The notes beneath the pieces were generated by a model. It was not told the origin of the DNA and did not search any database. It was given only the letters and a program-made list of their open reading frames with translations. The translations under genes were made by a program, and so were the position numbers. A stretch of 64,000 bases of DNA from Cyrtodaria siliqua (taxonomy: Eukaryota > Mollusca > Bivalvia > Adapedonta > Hiatellidae). This document shows positions 47,563 through 59,168 of the stretch, in pieces (within the stretch, counting starts at the first letter, position 1; every line of letters starts with the position of its first letter). The DNA lies in contig JAWPHD010011029.1 of assembly GCA_037043455.1 (NCBI GenBank), forward strand, positions 23,533 through 87,532. Reading direction: 5' to 3'.

Positions 47563-49190
47563 TGTTTGTCAGTTCATTAATACTATTCAATAAAGCAGTA
47601 ATGCAGAAGCGTGAATGAAAGCTCGGCTCGTTAAGTTTGTTTCAGCTAACTATTCTTTTTTTCCCCACAGTATCTAGTCCACGAATCAAGCTCGGCTCGT
47701 TAAGTTTGGTTCAGCTAACTATTCTTTCCCCACCCCCACCACAGTATCTAGTCCACGGATCATGTCTGCGGCTTTCTCAGCGGCCATTATTATAGGTGCG
47801 TTAATGTTTCCTGTGGTAATATTAGGGAACACTGAAGCGTCTACAACCTTTAGTCCTTTTAAGCCCTTAACACGAAGTTGAGGATCCACAACAGTGGTGG
47901 GATCAGTTTTAACCACCATTTTGCATGTACACGAAGGGTGATACACATTTAATGCTAGGTGGCGTACGGAACATTCCCAGTATGCATCCGACCGGAACTC
48001 GTGATCGGCGCAGATTGACAACTTGATTAATATCAACTCTAAGTTTCGCCATTGTTGGTGTTTGTGCAAATTCTTCCCACAGACGGATGCCTTTGACAAG
48101 GTCTTCAACCTCCCTTTTATCCGTCAAGTACCTTGGGTCTATAAAGGGATAATCAAACGGATCCATACTGCGCAGTTTTACTGATCCGGTGCTCTTTGGG
48201 TGCGTCAGGCTTAAAGAAGAAGTCAACCGAAAAATGTTTTCTTTTTCCGCTAAATACTCCTTTGCGACATTTTCTTTTCAATTAAAATCATTGTTAGCAT
48301 AGCACCTGCTAAAATAAATAACTTGTATATCCGTGTAAGTGGTTTCTGTTTTAGATTTATCAAAGTGCCAAAATCCAAAGCCTTCGCATAAACCGATCGA
48401 CATTGGACCAGCACCGAAAACATAATACTGAAGTTGACTCCACCAGCTGTCTGATATCTCTTTGATTAAACTGTATGGTTTATTTATTTTGCTGAACATG
48501 TAGAGCAACTGATGATCTTGTAAATTCTGCCTGACTGGTAGATATGCGACGACTGGTATACCGAGTTCTTTCAGGTGATCTTTAGGACCAACGCCAGACA
48601 GCATGAGCAACTTAGGCGAGTTAATATCACCAGCCGATAACACAACCTCTTTTTCTGGATTTAACAAAATATTTCCTTCCGTTTCGAATATAATATACAC
48701 CAGTTGCACGTTTGTCGTCGAAGGCAATCTTTGTTACAAAGCTTCGTGAAGGTTTTTCCTGTCAGCAGTGTTTCCAAGATATTCCAGTGCAGTACTACTT
48801 CGGACGCCATTTCTAATATTTAATTGAGCCCTACCAAAGCCCTCTGGATTTCCGTTGTTATAATCCACGACTTTATAGCCCATCTCCTGCCTAGCTGTCA
48901 TTAACAGATCAAGTAGCGGCGTATCATAATGGCGGTGATCATAATGGGCCCCGGCCTCGAGCAGTAATGCCTTTGAAGCGTTAGCTTCCGATAATCTTGA
49001 TGCAACAACGGAACCAGCCGAACTACCTCCAACTATGATGTAATCGTATTCCTCATCTACGTGTGTTGCTATGGCATTCGTTTGCTTCCTAAACATTCCC
49101 CATTCTGCAACGTACGTGAAAAACAGAGCCATGCCCAGGACGCAAAATGCTTGTTTCAACCACATCGTGTTTGTTGTGCTAAAACATAAA
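47563..49190 (-). pseudogene. Inverted, broken duplicate of the GMC oxidoreductase gene
   Basis: The minus-strand copy starts at ATG 49,165 with MWLKQAFCVLGMALFFTYVA and ends near 47,719. Compared with the intact gene it lacks residues about 77-193, which removes GMC signature 1. It has a 10-base deletion after ADRKNLH, a 1-base insertion before EVVLSAG, a break at NDFN and a break after INQ. Signature 2 (GDINSPKLLMLSGVG), YHPSCTCKM and TGNINAP remain recognisable. Homology extends into the intron end upstream and into the 3' UTR downstream, so it is a segmental DNA duplication. About 70 bases at its 3' end (47,623-47,757) are tandemly duplicated. Confidence 0.93.
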
Positions 49191-49199
49191 AAATACCCT

Positions 49200-50180
49200 T
49201 ATTATATATATACTCGAATGAAAAAAATATACAGGTTTAAACATTGTCAATGTCATACTTACCGTTAAAGACATCACACCAGAATCAAAAGATCACGGAC
49301 ATTTTACATCTAGAGACGATCACAAACTTGTAATTCCTCTACTGTAGTAAATATTTATTGAGGCCCTGACATAATTTTATATAAGACTATTGTTCAAAGA
49401 CTGTATTTGGAGACCATTTTAGAAGACCCAATTAATGTAAGTTTACACAATTATTATTAAATTAACAATATAATATATGTTGTCTTAAACTTAACCAAAA
49501 TCAATACTAAACATATTGAAATTAAATCATGCTGGTACTGTTACACATACAATTTAGAAATAATTAAATCGGATTTAAAATTGTTTGTCGGGGCCTCGTA
49601 ATATAACGTATATACCAATCTCCAATTTTTCATGAAATTCTCGTACTTGTCACAATGCATAAATAATTGAGTCAGGACATATGCACATGAGATTTTATAA
49701 TCTCTGTACACATAATATTTATAAAAAAAAATAATATAACTTTCATAATATCTAATGTCATGCCTCATGAAGTTACTTCATAAGATGTCAGTGAACTGTA
49801 CATCTAAACACTGTAGTATTTATTAGTATTTTATTCCCCGCCATATGTCAGCTGAAAGAAAATCTCCAGCATCTCAACTCTAGTTGGCTGGCAGACAGGT
49901 CATGACCTTTCATCAACTGTCAATCACCAGTGGTGGAAAATTTGAATTTTACAACAGTTTTCAAAAAAGATTTTTTGGATATAACACTCACAAATGTCAC
50001 AGTACTTTCAAATTCACAAGGATTCATCAAACATTCAAGAACATTCATGCCAAGTTTCAACAAAATGTGTGGGGTAGGTCTATTAAAACTTTGAAAACAA
50101 TCCCCACTGGTGCTTTGCTTGTAGACAGCTTAGAGTGGTCAATGATAGTAGCCATTTTTCAGTGTGCCCAGCTTTTATAG
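49200..50180. other. Intergenic, nothing recognised
   Basis: AT-rich DNA. The 98-residue frame at 49,884-50,180 shows no family resemblance or coding bias that I can defend. Confidence 0.4.
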
Positions 50181-50760
50181 TGTGACCCCGGCCTTTAAAG
50201 CCTCTCTAGTAGGACAATCCGCGTGCATGTGAAATTCTGCGCTGTCACCACTAAGCAGGTCAATCCTGTTGGTTGTAAGTCCCGTGATGTTTATGTCTGT
50301 ATCCGTGGTGGTTATACGTCTCAGTAGCATCCAAGAAACGGCCCTCAGAAGGGCTACGGTACCACCTAGTGTGGGGTGTATACCTAATCGGAACGTGTTG
50401 TATCTGTACTCAGGACTGCCTGAGTACTACACTTTCAACGTTCAGCTCGATTGGACTATCTTGTACCGAAAGCCCACCGGGCTCGACGTTGATGGTGGAC
50501 GATGGTGGTAGTCACGTTCTAACAACACTTACAACGTTCGGCCCAATGGTTCGATGTGTAACGACCACAGGGCCCGAAGTTGACGTTGATGGTAGTTCCC
50601 TGCAGGACGTGTCGACATCGCTTGTGTTACTTGAAGAGTTGTAGGTACCGTCAGTAAAAAGCTGACCAAGCCTCAATCCGTTGTAGACGGACACATCATG
50701 CTGGTTCGGTGGTCTGAACGGGAATGTGAACATACTTTAAAGCTACAGAGTGCCTATATC
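50181..50760 (-). other. GC-richer island with unassigned open frames
   Basis: Composition is visibly less AT-rich than its neighbours. On the minus strand the frame from 50,733 reads PFRPPNQHDVSVYNGLRLGQ and LFTDGTYNSSSNTSDVDTSC and runs to 50,512. The next codons downstream continue with protein-like composition after a stop. This could be an exon or a decayed coding fragment. I do not recognise the family and assign no function. Confidence 0.35.
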
Positions 50761-50943
50761 AATCGATTTCTCTTTGTAGGCGTGTCTTTATTTGTAACTT
50801 CATGTTCACCAGCTCATGTCGAAATCGGGTATTTAAGCGAGCAAATATAGCGAAGGAAATCATTTACTGTACATACATCGACCAGTGCACATCGTACCTA
50901 TACACAGGTAACAGTATTTTTTACAGAAAAAAAAGTTAGTTTT

Positions 50944-51012
50944 CTTTCGGGGCTCAAACGCACGACCTTCTGATTTCAAGTCCTGTGCTCTATCCACTGA
51001 AGTACAACGCTA
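50944..51012 (-). other. tRNA-like relic (SINE head or tRNA pseudogene)
   Basis: The minus strand reads TACTTCAGTGGATAGAGCAC (A-box-like), GGACTTGAAATCAGAAGG and CGTGCGTTTGAGCCCCG (weak B-box). Stems do not close well and no acceptor pairing was found. Confidence 0.5.
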
Positions 51013-51302
51013 CTTGAGAAAATAGTATATTTACCTGCCACTAAACACATTTATTATGAGGCAAAATAACTGAACATATTTGAACGCAACTAAAGATGGA
51101 TCAGTAAATATGCAGTCCATATTGTCGCACGTGTAAATTAACATTGCCTGATGTAATACTGTATCTTATCAATATGAAACTAATACTTCGCCTCAAATCA
51201 ACCATATCTCGACTTGTTATTTAGCTCTTGATGAGTTTGTGTGCGCGTTGTTATTACGTAATGCCTATTTAGTGTTAAAAATGCTACAAAATACCAATAA
51301 AT

Positions 51303-51395
51303 AGCAGTGGTCTAGAGGTTCAGCGTACATCTTTCAAATCTTACAAGTGCAAGGCTGTGGTTCAAATTCCGTTACGGGCAACTATTCTTTTATCA
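51303..51395 (+). other. tRNA-Leu-like relic (SINE head or pseudogene)
   Basis: GCAGTGGTCTAGAGGTTCAG resembles a class II A-box region. CTTTCAAATC would present a CAA anticodon, a variable-arm-like stretch follows, then the B-box GTGGTTCAAATTCC. Acceptor halves do not pair, so a working tRNA is unlikely. Confidence 0.5.
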
Positions 51396-51594
51396 CATAT
51401 ATTCTGAAGCCGTATATTTATCGATGTTACTTGTACGGAGGCTAAATAAAAATGTGAAATTTTACGTATCGATTTCTCCTTATATACAGACTTTTGGGGT
51501 GTTCGTCGATTTGAAACTACTTCACACGTGACTCATTTATATTCATGAGTTATTACCAGTTAAAATAGGGACTGTACAGCTTTAACAGAATTTG

Positions 51595-52335
51595 TCTAAG
51601 TTCAAGGCCTGAAACAATACTTCATATTGACTAACCGATTATAACTGATGAATTGATTGATCGGTTACCGGTTTACCCTACCAATGGTAACCAATTACCG
51701 ATTGTAAATTTCAACTGATTGCCCATCACTAGTAAATGACAGATGACATAATTTGGATCTTGCCTTGTTTTTGCAGCGTATTATCACAATTTTGAAAAAA
51801 TTATATATGCGTCTCATTTCGAATAAACTTCACTTTTCGGTTTACGGAGCTAATTGCTCAAACATTTGGCATACCTGAATAGAAAATGGCTATTCTGTGG
51901 TCTAAAAATACACTGATAAGTGATGGGCAGTCGGTTGAAATTTACCAGCGATCATCATTTACAATCGGTTGGATGTAACCGATCAATCATCGGTTATAAT
52001 CGGTTAGTTAATATGAAACATAACATGTGTATGTTAATCTGAGTTTGAGGCCTTGAACTTAGAATTATTACTGATTAATCAGGTTTTCTTTCCTGTCTTG
52101 TGTCTATACCATTGCCATTTCAACATCAAAATAATTATAATTGATATAAATTTGTTTATTTGTTCATTTTCACAAGTGTGGTCTCATGGAAAATCATGTT
52201 TATTTCTATTTTGAACATTAAGTGCATATTTACATACAACCGATGATCGCTTATAGACTTTCATAATCGATCATCATAATCGGATGCCTAAGTAACTGAT
52301 GATCGGTTACAATCGAATAATCGGTACATCACTAA
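51595..52335. repeat. Inverted repeat rich in AATCGGTTA motifs
   Basis: Sequence from about 51,600 (CAAGGCCTGAA...CTAACCGATTATAACTGATG...CAACTGATTGCCCATCAC) pairs with about 51,922-52,063 (GTGATGGGCAGTCGGTTG...CATCGGTTATAATCGGTTAG...TTGAGGCCTTG). Arms are about 130-140 bases with about 190 between. A third related block lies at 52,240-52,335 (AACTGATGATCGGTTACAAT). This is probably a foldback-type element. No protein. Confidence 0.75.
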
Positions 52336-52498
52336 AACTGATGATATGTTATCTTTCTGGCACTGTTTATGATTTTATCATTTATCATACCTCCCAAGGC
52401 ACATTATTGTTGATAATATAAGAACAGATTAATAATATAAACAGTATATTTAAGAATTGATTCACTAATTTTCAGTATTCCTGGGGTTTTTAACGACG

Positions 52499-52589
52499 GC
52501 AGTGGTTGGCAAATTTACCATAAAATGCAAAGTGAATGGAAAATTTACCATGAAGCTATTTATGGTAAAGTTGCCACTCACTACCACTG
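52499..52589. repeat. Short hairpin-forming inverted repeat
   Basis: GCAGTGGTTGGCAAATTTAC and CATAAA pair imperfectly with TTTATGGTAAAGTTGCCACT and CTACCACTG. The loop contains another AAATTTACCAT. Confidence 0.65.
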
Positions 52590-52941
52590 TTCAAATCCCA
52601 ATATTTACATTTCTATTGCATTGACCTTAAATGAAACTTTTATTTGTTGCATTTAAATTCCCAGTGAAGTAACACTTTTACGTTTTACACTTAAATTCAG
52701 TTGATGCAATGGTGGGTGATATGACAATCGCTGACCAATATAAGGTATTCGCTTTTTTAAAAAGACATATCTACCCTAATTAACAAGTACCGCATGCTTT
52801 AGATATATTAGAATCAGTATACCATACTAGGACTTTTTCTCTTGCAACCATTCAGCAAATCATGTATTGTGTTCACTTAATTACAAACATATTTTTTAAG
52901 TGATCTTACAACATACCCTTTTCCTACATTAATTTATAGAA

Positions 52942-53746
52942 ATGGAAAAAGACGTCGTCATTATTGCCAGTGACTCCCGAGGCCGTGGAATAGACCAGTA
53001 TATAGAAGACAATGGTATTTTTTCAAACACAATATTAAAATGTATTGTCTTGCCTGGCGCTCAACTTTCCAATTTAACGACAAACATTTGCCATCAACTG
53101 AGAAGTCTTCATTTAACTGAACAAACAAACTTGAAGATTTTGCTCTTTGTTGGAATCTGTAACTTAACAGAAAAAATGATTAACCTGGGTGGTTGTGAAC
53201 TGGCTTACAATAAATCTCAGTCCAAATTACAGAACTTAATTGATAAAATATACTCCACTAAAGAAACCATTAGTAAAACTGTACACAACTGTGAATTTCA
53301 ACTGCAGTTCAGTGCAATAGCACCAGCTTCTATAAGAAAATACAGAGATTTTCAGTTATCAGAAAACAATTTTATTTTTTTCAATTTTTACTGATGATGA
53401 TATTACACAAATGCAGACGGAATTAGAAAATGACATAGCATTAATAAATCTAAAAATATCACAACTTAAATCAAAATATGGACTCCCTTCACCAAGACCA
53501 GATAGAGATTTAATCAAAATTTCAACAAAAAGAAGAGGTCAAAATAATACTTCCAGAATAAAACTGAAAACATTTTCATATAAACACCTTTATGATGGAG
53601 TACAACATGTTTATTTACAACAAAAGTGGTTCAAAATTATCTGTAAATGTTTATCTAATAACTATTTAAGTGACCCTGAAACTGACACTGACGATGACAC
53701 CTGGGACTTTAAGAGAGAACTGAATAATAGAAAGAACTTCTTTTAA
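52942..53746 (+). pseudogene. SGNH/GDSL-hydrolase-like ORF with one frameshift
   Basis: Two open pieces, 52,942-53,394 (150 aa) and 53,411-53,746 (111 aa). They differ by one base in register and overlap at a T-rich tract (about 53,371-53,389). The first has VVIIASDSRGRGIDQYIED, resembling SGNH block I (Ser in DS), and LLFVGICNLTEKM near residues 72-84, where block III is expected. The second carries HLYDGVQHVYLQQKWFK, resembling the DxxH (DGVH) C-terminal block but with the His displaced one residue. If the alignment holds, the catalytic triad is damaged. A TTATAG just before the ATG could be a splice acceptor. It is a decayed or mis-assembled gene. Similar esterase-like ORFs occur in mobile elements. 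Function is inferred only from motifs. Confidence 0.5.
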
Positions 53747-53784
53747 AATGTGTGAAATATGTATTCATATAATTATGTACTGTG

Positions 53785-54375
53785 TATGTAAACCTATAGT
53801 TAGATGCACCCGTGTGTATGTCAGTGTTGTATTAGTGGCACATCAACACATTATAGGTTATTTAGAGCAAAAGAGGGGAAATTGAGGATACATAGGAATC
53901 TGATAATTATAACCGTATCTGTATTTGCAACTAAATAAAAATTAACTTCCACAACTATATCCGCTTTCACAACTGAATCAATATTTTTACTTTTTTAGCA
54001 GTTAAAAAAATATTTATGTTTTATCATTATGACATATTTGTAAAAGCTGGGTGACATGACAGTCGCTAACCTTCAATGTACCTATAGTTTATTAGATGCA
54101 CCAGTGTTATTTTTTAGTGGCAGTCATCAACACATTATAGATTTTTAGACCGCCCCAGAAAGAGGGGACTTAGGATACATAGGAATCTTATCTTATAATT
54201 ATAGCCATATCTGTATTTGCAACTAAATAAAATCTAACTTTCACAACTAAATCCACTTTCACAGCTAAATCAATGTTTTTTACTTTCTTAGCTGTCAGTT
54301 AACTGATGAAGTGTAAATATTCAAGTTCTTTCATATTTGTAAAAGGTGGGTGACATGACAGTCGCTAACCTTTAA
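53785..54375. repeat. About 290-300-bp tandem duplication containing SINE relics
   Basis: ACCTATAGTTAGATGCACC, CATCAACACATTATAG, GATACATAGGAATCT and TTTGCAACTAAATAAAA each occur twice, offset by 284-299 bases. The blocks CATCAACACATTATAGGTTA and GATACATAGGAATC are minus-strand relics of the SINE seen intact at 58,883 and 61,002. Confidence 0.75.
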
Positions 54376-54629
54376 CATAACTATGCAAATGTATTTAACT
54401 GTAATGAAAGATATTAAGATTAAAGGCAAAGTTCTTTTTAAGTCTTAAGATGTGTGTGAAAAAAATGTTTACAGGGGAACTATCCCTTAATTTCTAGTTA
54501 ATTAACATAACACGTTTGACAGTATATTAAATATTTGTGTTTACTCTACTTTTTAAACCAATCAGATGGCTCAGAATTTCAAATACTTGCACCATTTATT
54601 CATGAAAGTTTTACAACCAGCGCTCTTCC

Positions 54630-54815
54630 TGGTTTAGAGTGTGACCTATATAGAGACTATCGATAAAACCTATCGTAAACACTAAACCGGATAGAGTCTA
54701 TGAAGAGTACTCTTCACCACTACTCACTAAGAAAACGCGGTCGGTTGCTATGCTCCCTCCCTTTCGGGTTCTTAATGGTGAAGATTTCTCTTCATAGCCT
54801 CTATCCTATACATAG
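54630..54815. repeat. Inverted repeat around 54.69 and 54.80 kb
   Basis: GGATAGAGTCTATGAAGAG (54,690-54,708) with ACTCTTCACCACT is complementary, with mismatches, to GGTGAAGATTTCTCTTCATA and GCCTCTATCC (to about 54,807). It could be a small foldback element. Confidence 0.55.
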
Positions 54816-56788
54816 CACGGGGTCAAATAGAATTAAAGCCATATTTTTATGATTTTATTAAAAAAACTTACACAATTATTAACTGAAATGTTTGAAGTTA
54901 CCAGTAAATGTATCAGTAACCAGATAGTTTTAAGTGGTAAACATAACAGATATATGATCATATATCCTTTTTCTCCAACTGGTGTTTCAAAGTTAAACCT
55001 GTAGGATGTCCGAGTTCAGTGCAAATGATGGGCGACATGATAGTCGCTGATCCTTCTTACATTAATAAAATGATACGATTTCCTTCTAAATATGCTAGCC
55101 AGTTATTATTATTATTATATTGCTGAACATTTAAAGATGAAATTATTGTTGTTATTTTTAATAATTTAACTTCAACAAGTACTGAGTGAAAAAGCAATAT
55201 GTTGCAAATTAATTAAATCCATAATTATTCAATTTAAACGGTGGGTGACATGATAGTCGCTGACCTTATGAACCTAAAAATACAAACATTTTTATTATAT
55301 TATTATGAAAGTTTTAAAACTAAACAGTTTTACATGCAGAAATGAAATTGTTGTTGTTGATTGTTTTTTTTAAAAAAACACACGTGTACAAAAAAGAAAA
55401 AAACAACAAATAAAAACAGTAACTGCTCCATCGTCGTGTACCAAGTCCTGCATGTTAATTACAAGCAGTGACATTATAACACTTTGTTTATATCTCTGTT
55501 ACAGTAAGTGATATTAGTAAACACTTATGTTGCCTCAGGCCAGAAAAATACAACCTGTGTTTTGGCACCGATCCTACAGTTTTTTATCATAAAAAAAAGA
55601 CAAAAAAAAAGACAAAAAAAATGGCCTCATTATGTACCAATACCAGTATCTAGGCTTTGCATTTTTCATATTTCATTTTGGTTTTCAGTTCACAGTAAAA
55701 TGGCCTACCATGTGCTCAAAATGATTTATTTAACAGTCATGGAGATTTAACCAGGGTGCTGATATGGAATCAGCGCAATAAAAGAGACAGAAAAGGGCAA
55801 GGTATGTTACTGTTGGATTATCCTTTTTATTGTTTCCTTTTGGTTACAAACAAACACAGTCCCTGTTCGTCTGTAAGCTGTTATAAATAATCACATGAAT
55901 GCCAACCTGTCTAAGGTCTGTTGAAGTTTGTATTTATTATTTGCTTGAAATTGAATGTATTTACATAGGCTGAGGCTGAGGATTGCATTTCGTTTGCAGT
56001 CCAGTGGTTGCAATCAATGATCACTTGTTGCATTTTTAAAACGGTAGTTTACAGAAATTTTTTAATTCATTTTGTAATATCTTCTATATTTTCAGTGCAT
56101 TTTCTGCCGAAAATAAGATGCACGCCAAGATATCCTGAATGTCCAAGAACAGAATTTATATGTCTGTTTTCCATTGTTTGTGGCTGTTTATGACTGAACT
56201 TTGCTTTATGTAGAGCCCAGCATTAATAACCTGCAACGGATGGCTTGACAATCAACCTCTTTTAAAAAGGATTGGATGTACCATTAACGAGATGCAGTTA
56301 ACTGTGGTTGGTGGATACAACAGTGGGAAGAAGTGATGTACCAAGTAATCAGTTATATGTATTCTTCACCTCTCATTGGGGTGGCTCTAAATAACCATGT
56401 TTTAATGATTGTTTTCATTTGCTTTTAATGAGTAATAGTTGAGAGCTCGCTATGAGGCAGTGCCTTATTCATATTAAACCTACTAGATATACCTTTAATT
56501 GTGTCAAATAGGTGCATTACAGGCCAATTGTGTATACCAGGTGTCAGGTATGGCTAATTTTGTGTCCACAACCCTAATAAAAGAATTTAAATTACCTATA
56601 TTGCATCATAAAACCTTCAAATATTTAAAAATCATTAAAAAAGTTACAAGAAAGGTCAAAATACAACATAATTCAACATTTCTCACACTTTCAAATCATT
56701 GTGTTAGAAAAAAAGTATGTCTACTTTCACTTTTACCACATGCAGAGTCTAGCTTTAGGTAATATACCACCATTGCCTTTCCCATAGG
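54816..56788. other. Non-coding stretch, nothing recognised
   Basis: AT-rich DNA with several small frames (55,508, 56,008, 56,499) that carry no recognisable domain. Two copies of the 28-bp motif lie in its first 500 bases. Confidence 0.4.
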
Positions 56789-56798
56789 CCTCCATTAT

Positions 56799-56957
56799 TG
56801 GTCTATCCTCCGAGCACGTTAAAGAACCATAGGAATCTATTCGATAATAAGAGTAGGGCAGGTTCCCGGATTCCTATGTATCCTTCCCCTCTCTCTGGGG
56901 CGGCTCTAAATAACCTATATTGTGTTGATGAGCCGTTAAACAACATTCAAATTCAAA
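56799..56957 (+). mobile_element. tRNA-Thr-type SINE, 5'-truncated copy
   Basis: The target duplication CCTCCATTAT lies at 56,789-56,798 and 56,958-56,967. The sequence begins GGTCTATCCTCCGAGCACG, missing the tRNA head and the start of the body. It ends GATGAGCCGTTAAACAACAT and TCAAATTCAAA. A truncated copy with a target duplication shows LINE-type integration. Confidence 0.85.
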
Positions 56958-57439
56958 CCTCCATTATAGCCTTTTGGCCTACAACCCCTATTCCTATATC
57001 GGAACGGATGATAAAACCTAACTGTTTTTAAAGAACTATCTTAGAGACACTCAAAAATGACCAGCAAATTGGGGATAATCAGCCTCTAATAGTTCACTGA
57101 AGGTGGCCACCCCCAGAATGGCAATAAAGAAATTTTACTTTTGGCAAATATACTCTCAGTAAAATTGTATCCATGAAAATGCAAATTTCAGTCAAAATAT
57201 CCTTAATCAACATGTTTTATGATGGAAACATAATATTTTGATGTTTTATGGGGATTTGTTATGATTTGGGTAATTTAATCCAATCAGAATCTACCTTATA
57301 ATCTGACTATATGCCCTAATAGACCTATACTTTTTTCAACCAATCAGAAGCCCCAAATCAATAATGGTATCTGACCAGCAAGGACATGTAGATATATGGC
57401 GTAGCAACGTTTCAATTATTGGGGTGTCGGTGTGGGGGC

Positions 57440-57880
57440 AAAATCATACTCTACCCCCCCCCCCAATCCCCACCCCACACACATAGACTGAACATTGGGA
57501 GCTCGCCCTCAGCCCTCACCCCCAGCTCCTACGCCTATGCTATTGTAATACGTATTTTCATCCGTCCATAATTTTGCACTGCGCGCGCATATTGTAATAA
57601 GTATTAACATTCAGTTCGATATTGTGTACATACATATCATTATATCCTAACAACAACATCACGCGCGGATCCAGGATTGGAAATTAGGTGTCATCAACGA
57701 AGAATCAATTTCCTCAGACAATTTTATTGCTTTTTTTAAGTATAAATTGTCAGTTTATTTTAGAACATGATGTTCGATATCATAACAGCAACATCACGCG
57801 CGGATCCATGATTGGAGATTAGGTGTCATCAACGAAGAATCAATTCCCTCAGACCATTTTATTGCTTTTTATTTTAAATC
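57440..57880. repeat. C tract and a 135-bp-offset tandem duplication
   Basis: ACATCACGCGCGGATCCA followed by AATTAGGTGTC/GATTAGGTGTC and ATCAACGAAGAATCAATT occurs at 57,656 and again at 57,791. A C tract lies at about 57,453-57,464. The surroundings show no gene. Confidence 0.7.
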
Positions 57881-58882
57881 TCTGGCGAAGGCCGGACCCA
57901 CTGTCACATTCCCATTGATCCGCTACTGAAACACGAGACCCATCGTGTTTCAGTTCAAGGGCATGTTGTCCTCATTCCGTTACACCCTATCGCAGTACGA
58001 AGGTAGATCTATTTTAAGCATTTCTTAAATGTTTCCATTTAACGGCAACTATTTACCTGCAATAATGACGACGGGGATCGACAACTGCATGGTGAGTAAA
58101 TTTGTATTTTTAGAATAAAAACATATCAAGGTCACATAAAACAAGAGTCCCAAATAAGCGCTCACCTGGTAATTATGTTACCATGCTTTTTGTTTGTTTA
58201 TTCCATGTTACTCAAATGATAAACAAACGTTGAACCTCCGGGCGGATATTTGGGGGCAAGAGGACTTCATTCGAATGAGCTAGTATATGGATTTACAACC
58301 ATTTCGGAAATCTGTACGGCGGTCAAGGATGTTTTTTTAGTTTTCTCTATAAATCTGTATATAACAATGTTTACCTATCATTTCTTAATATTGACTGTCC
58401 AAATATATTTAGCGATTGTCTTGAAGAAGATTTTTAAGAATTGTGCTATGTTTTATAAACGATGGCAACTTAGAATTCGCGTTGGTCATATTTTAACTTG
58501 AAAGACATGGACCCCAACATTACCCATGTACAGTTTATGAAGAGAAGTTTGTTGTTGTTCACTTTCGTCTAACGCTATAGGCATAGTAATGGAAAAAACG
58601 TAGGTGGCGACGATCAAGTTGAGAAAAAACTGCAAAGTTCGAACGGGCTAAGAGTCTCTGGCGTCAAATAAGGTATATTTCGAGAATTCTTTTTGGCCGT
58701 GTGCGAAGCTTAAACCTAACCACACGGAACTGCATTCCCGGATTTGTCATATCAAGGCAAATAAAAAAGTTAACAAAGAAATAGCAAAGCATACCCACCT
58801 TGATTACCTTATTTTGGCGTTGGAACTACCTCGGAAAGAGCACTTTTGCATATACCTCCACACGGAGGTAGCTCCACTGATT

Positions 58883-59168
58883 GCTGGTGTGGCGCAGTCG
58901 GTAGCGCGGCGGATTTGTAACCGGAATCCCCGGGTTCAATCCTCCGTGGTGCCACTGAGTTTCGTCGGTGTGCTCTTGGGCAAGACACTTTCCCGGCGAT
59001 CCCGTGTATCGGTCTATTCTCCGAGCACGTTAAAGAACCGTAGGAATCTATTCGGTAATAAGAGTAGGGCACGGTTCCCGGATTCCTATGCATCCTTCCT
59101 CTCTCTCTGGGGCGTCTCTAAATAACCTATACTGTGTTGATGAGCCGTTAAACAACATTCAAATCAAT
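58883..59168 (+). mobile_element. tRNA-Thr(TGT)-like SINE, complete
   Basis: The target duplication TCCACTGATT lies at 58,873-58,882 and 59,169-59,178. The head GCTGGTGTGGCGCAGTCGG, TAGCGCGGCGG, ATTTGTAACC (TGT anticodon position) and GGGTTCAATCC (B-box) is tRNA-Thr-like and supplies a pol III promoter. The body contains GTGCTCTTGGGCAAGACAC and CGAGCACGTTAAAGAACCG, with the tail TAAACAACATTCAAATCAA. It lacks about 45 bases present in the copy at 61,002, so the two belong to different subfamilies or one has a deletion. Confidence 0.9.

Larger units (their letters stand above)
52711..55267 (+). repeat. Five dispersed copies of a 28-bp direct motif
   Basis: The consensus begins GGTGGGTGACATGAYAGTCG and continues CTRACCTT. 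Copies: 52,711-52,738, 54,046-54,073, 54,345-54,372, 55,027-55,054 and 55,240-55,267, all plus strand. Two lie in a recent about 290-300-bp tandem duplication. The others stand in otherwise unrelated flanks. The first lies about 200 bases before the SGNH-like ORF and the rest follow it. Confidence 0.8.

Noticed and set aside
49884..50180. 98-residue plus-strand frame
   Set aside because: No domain, no start context and no neighbouring exon signals. Length is within chance for this composition.
50944..51395. Two functional tRNA genes
   Set aside because: A- and B-box-like parts are present but acceptor stems do not pair. More likely SINE heads or pseudogenes.
58030..58100. Possible small exon with ATGACGACGGGG and donor GGTGAGTA
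   Set aside because: A single short frame with a donor-like site is too weak without an acceptor, homology or transcript evidence.
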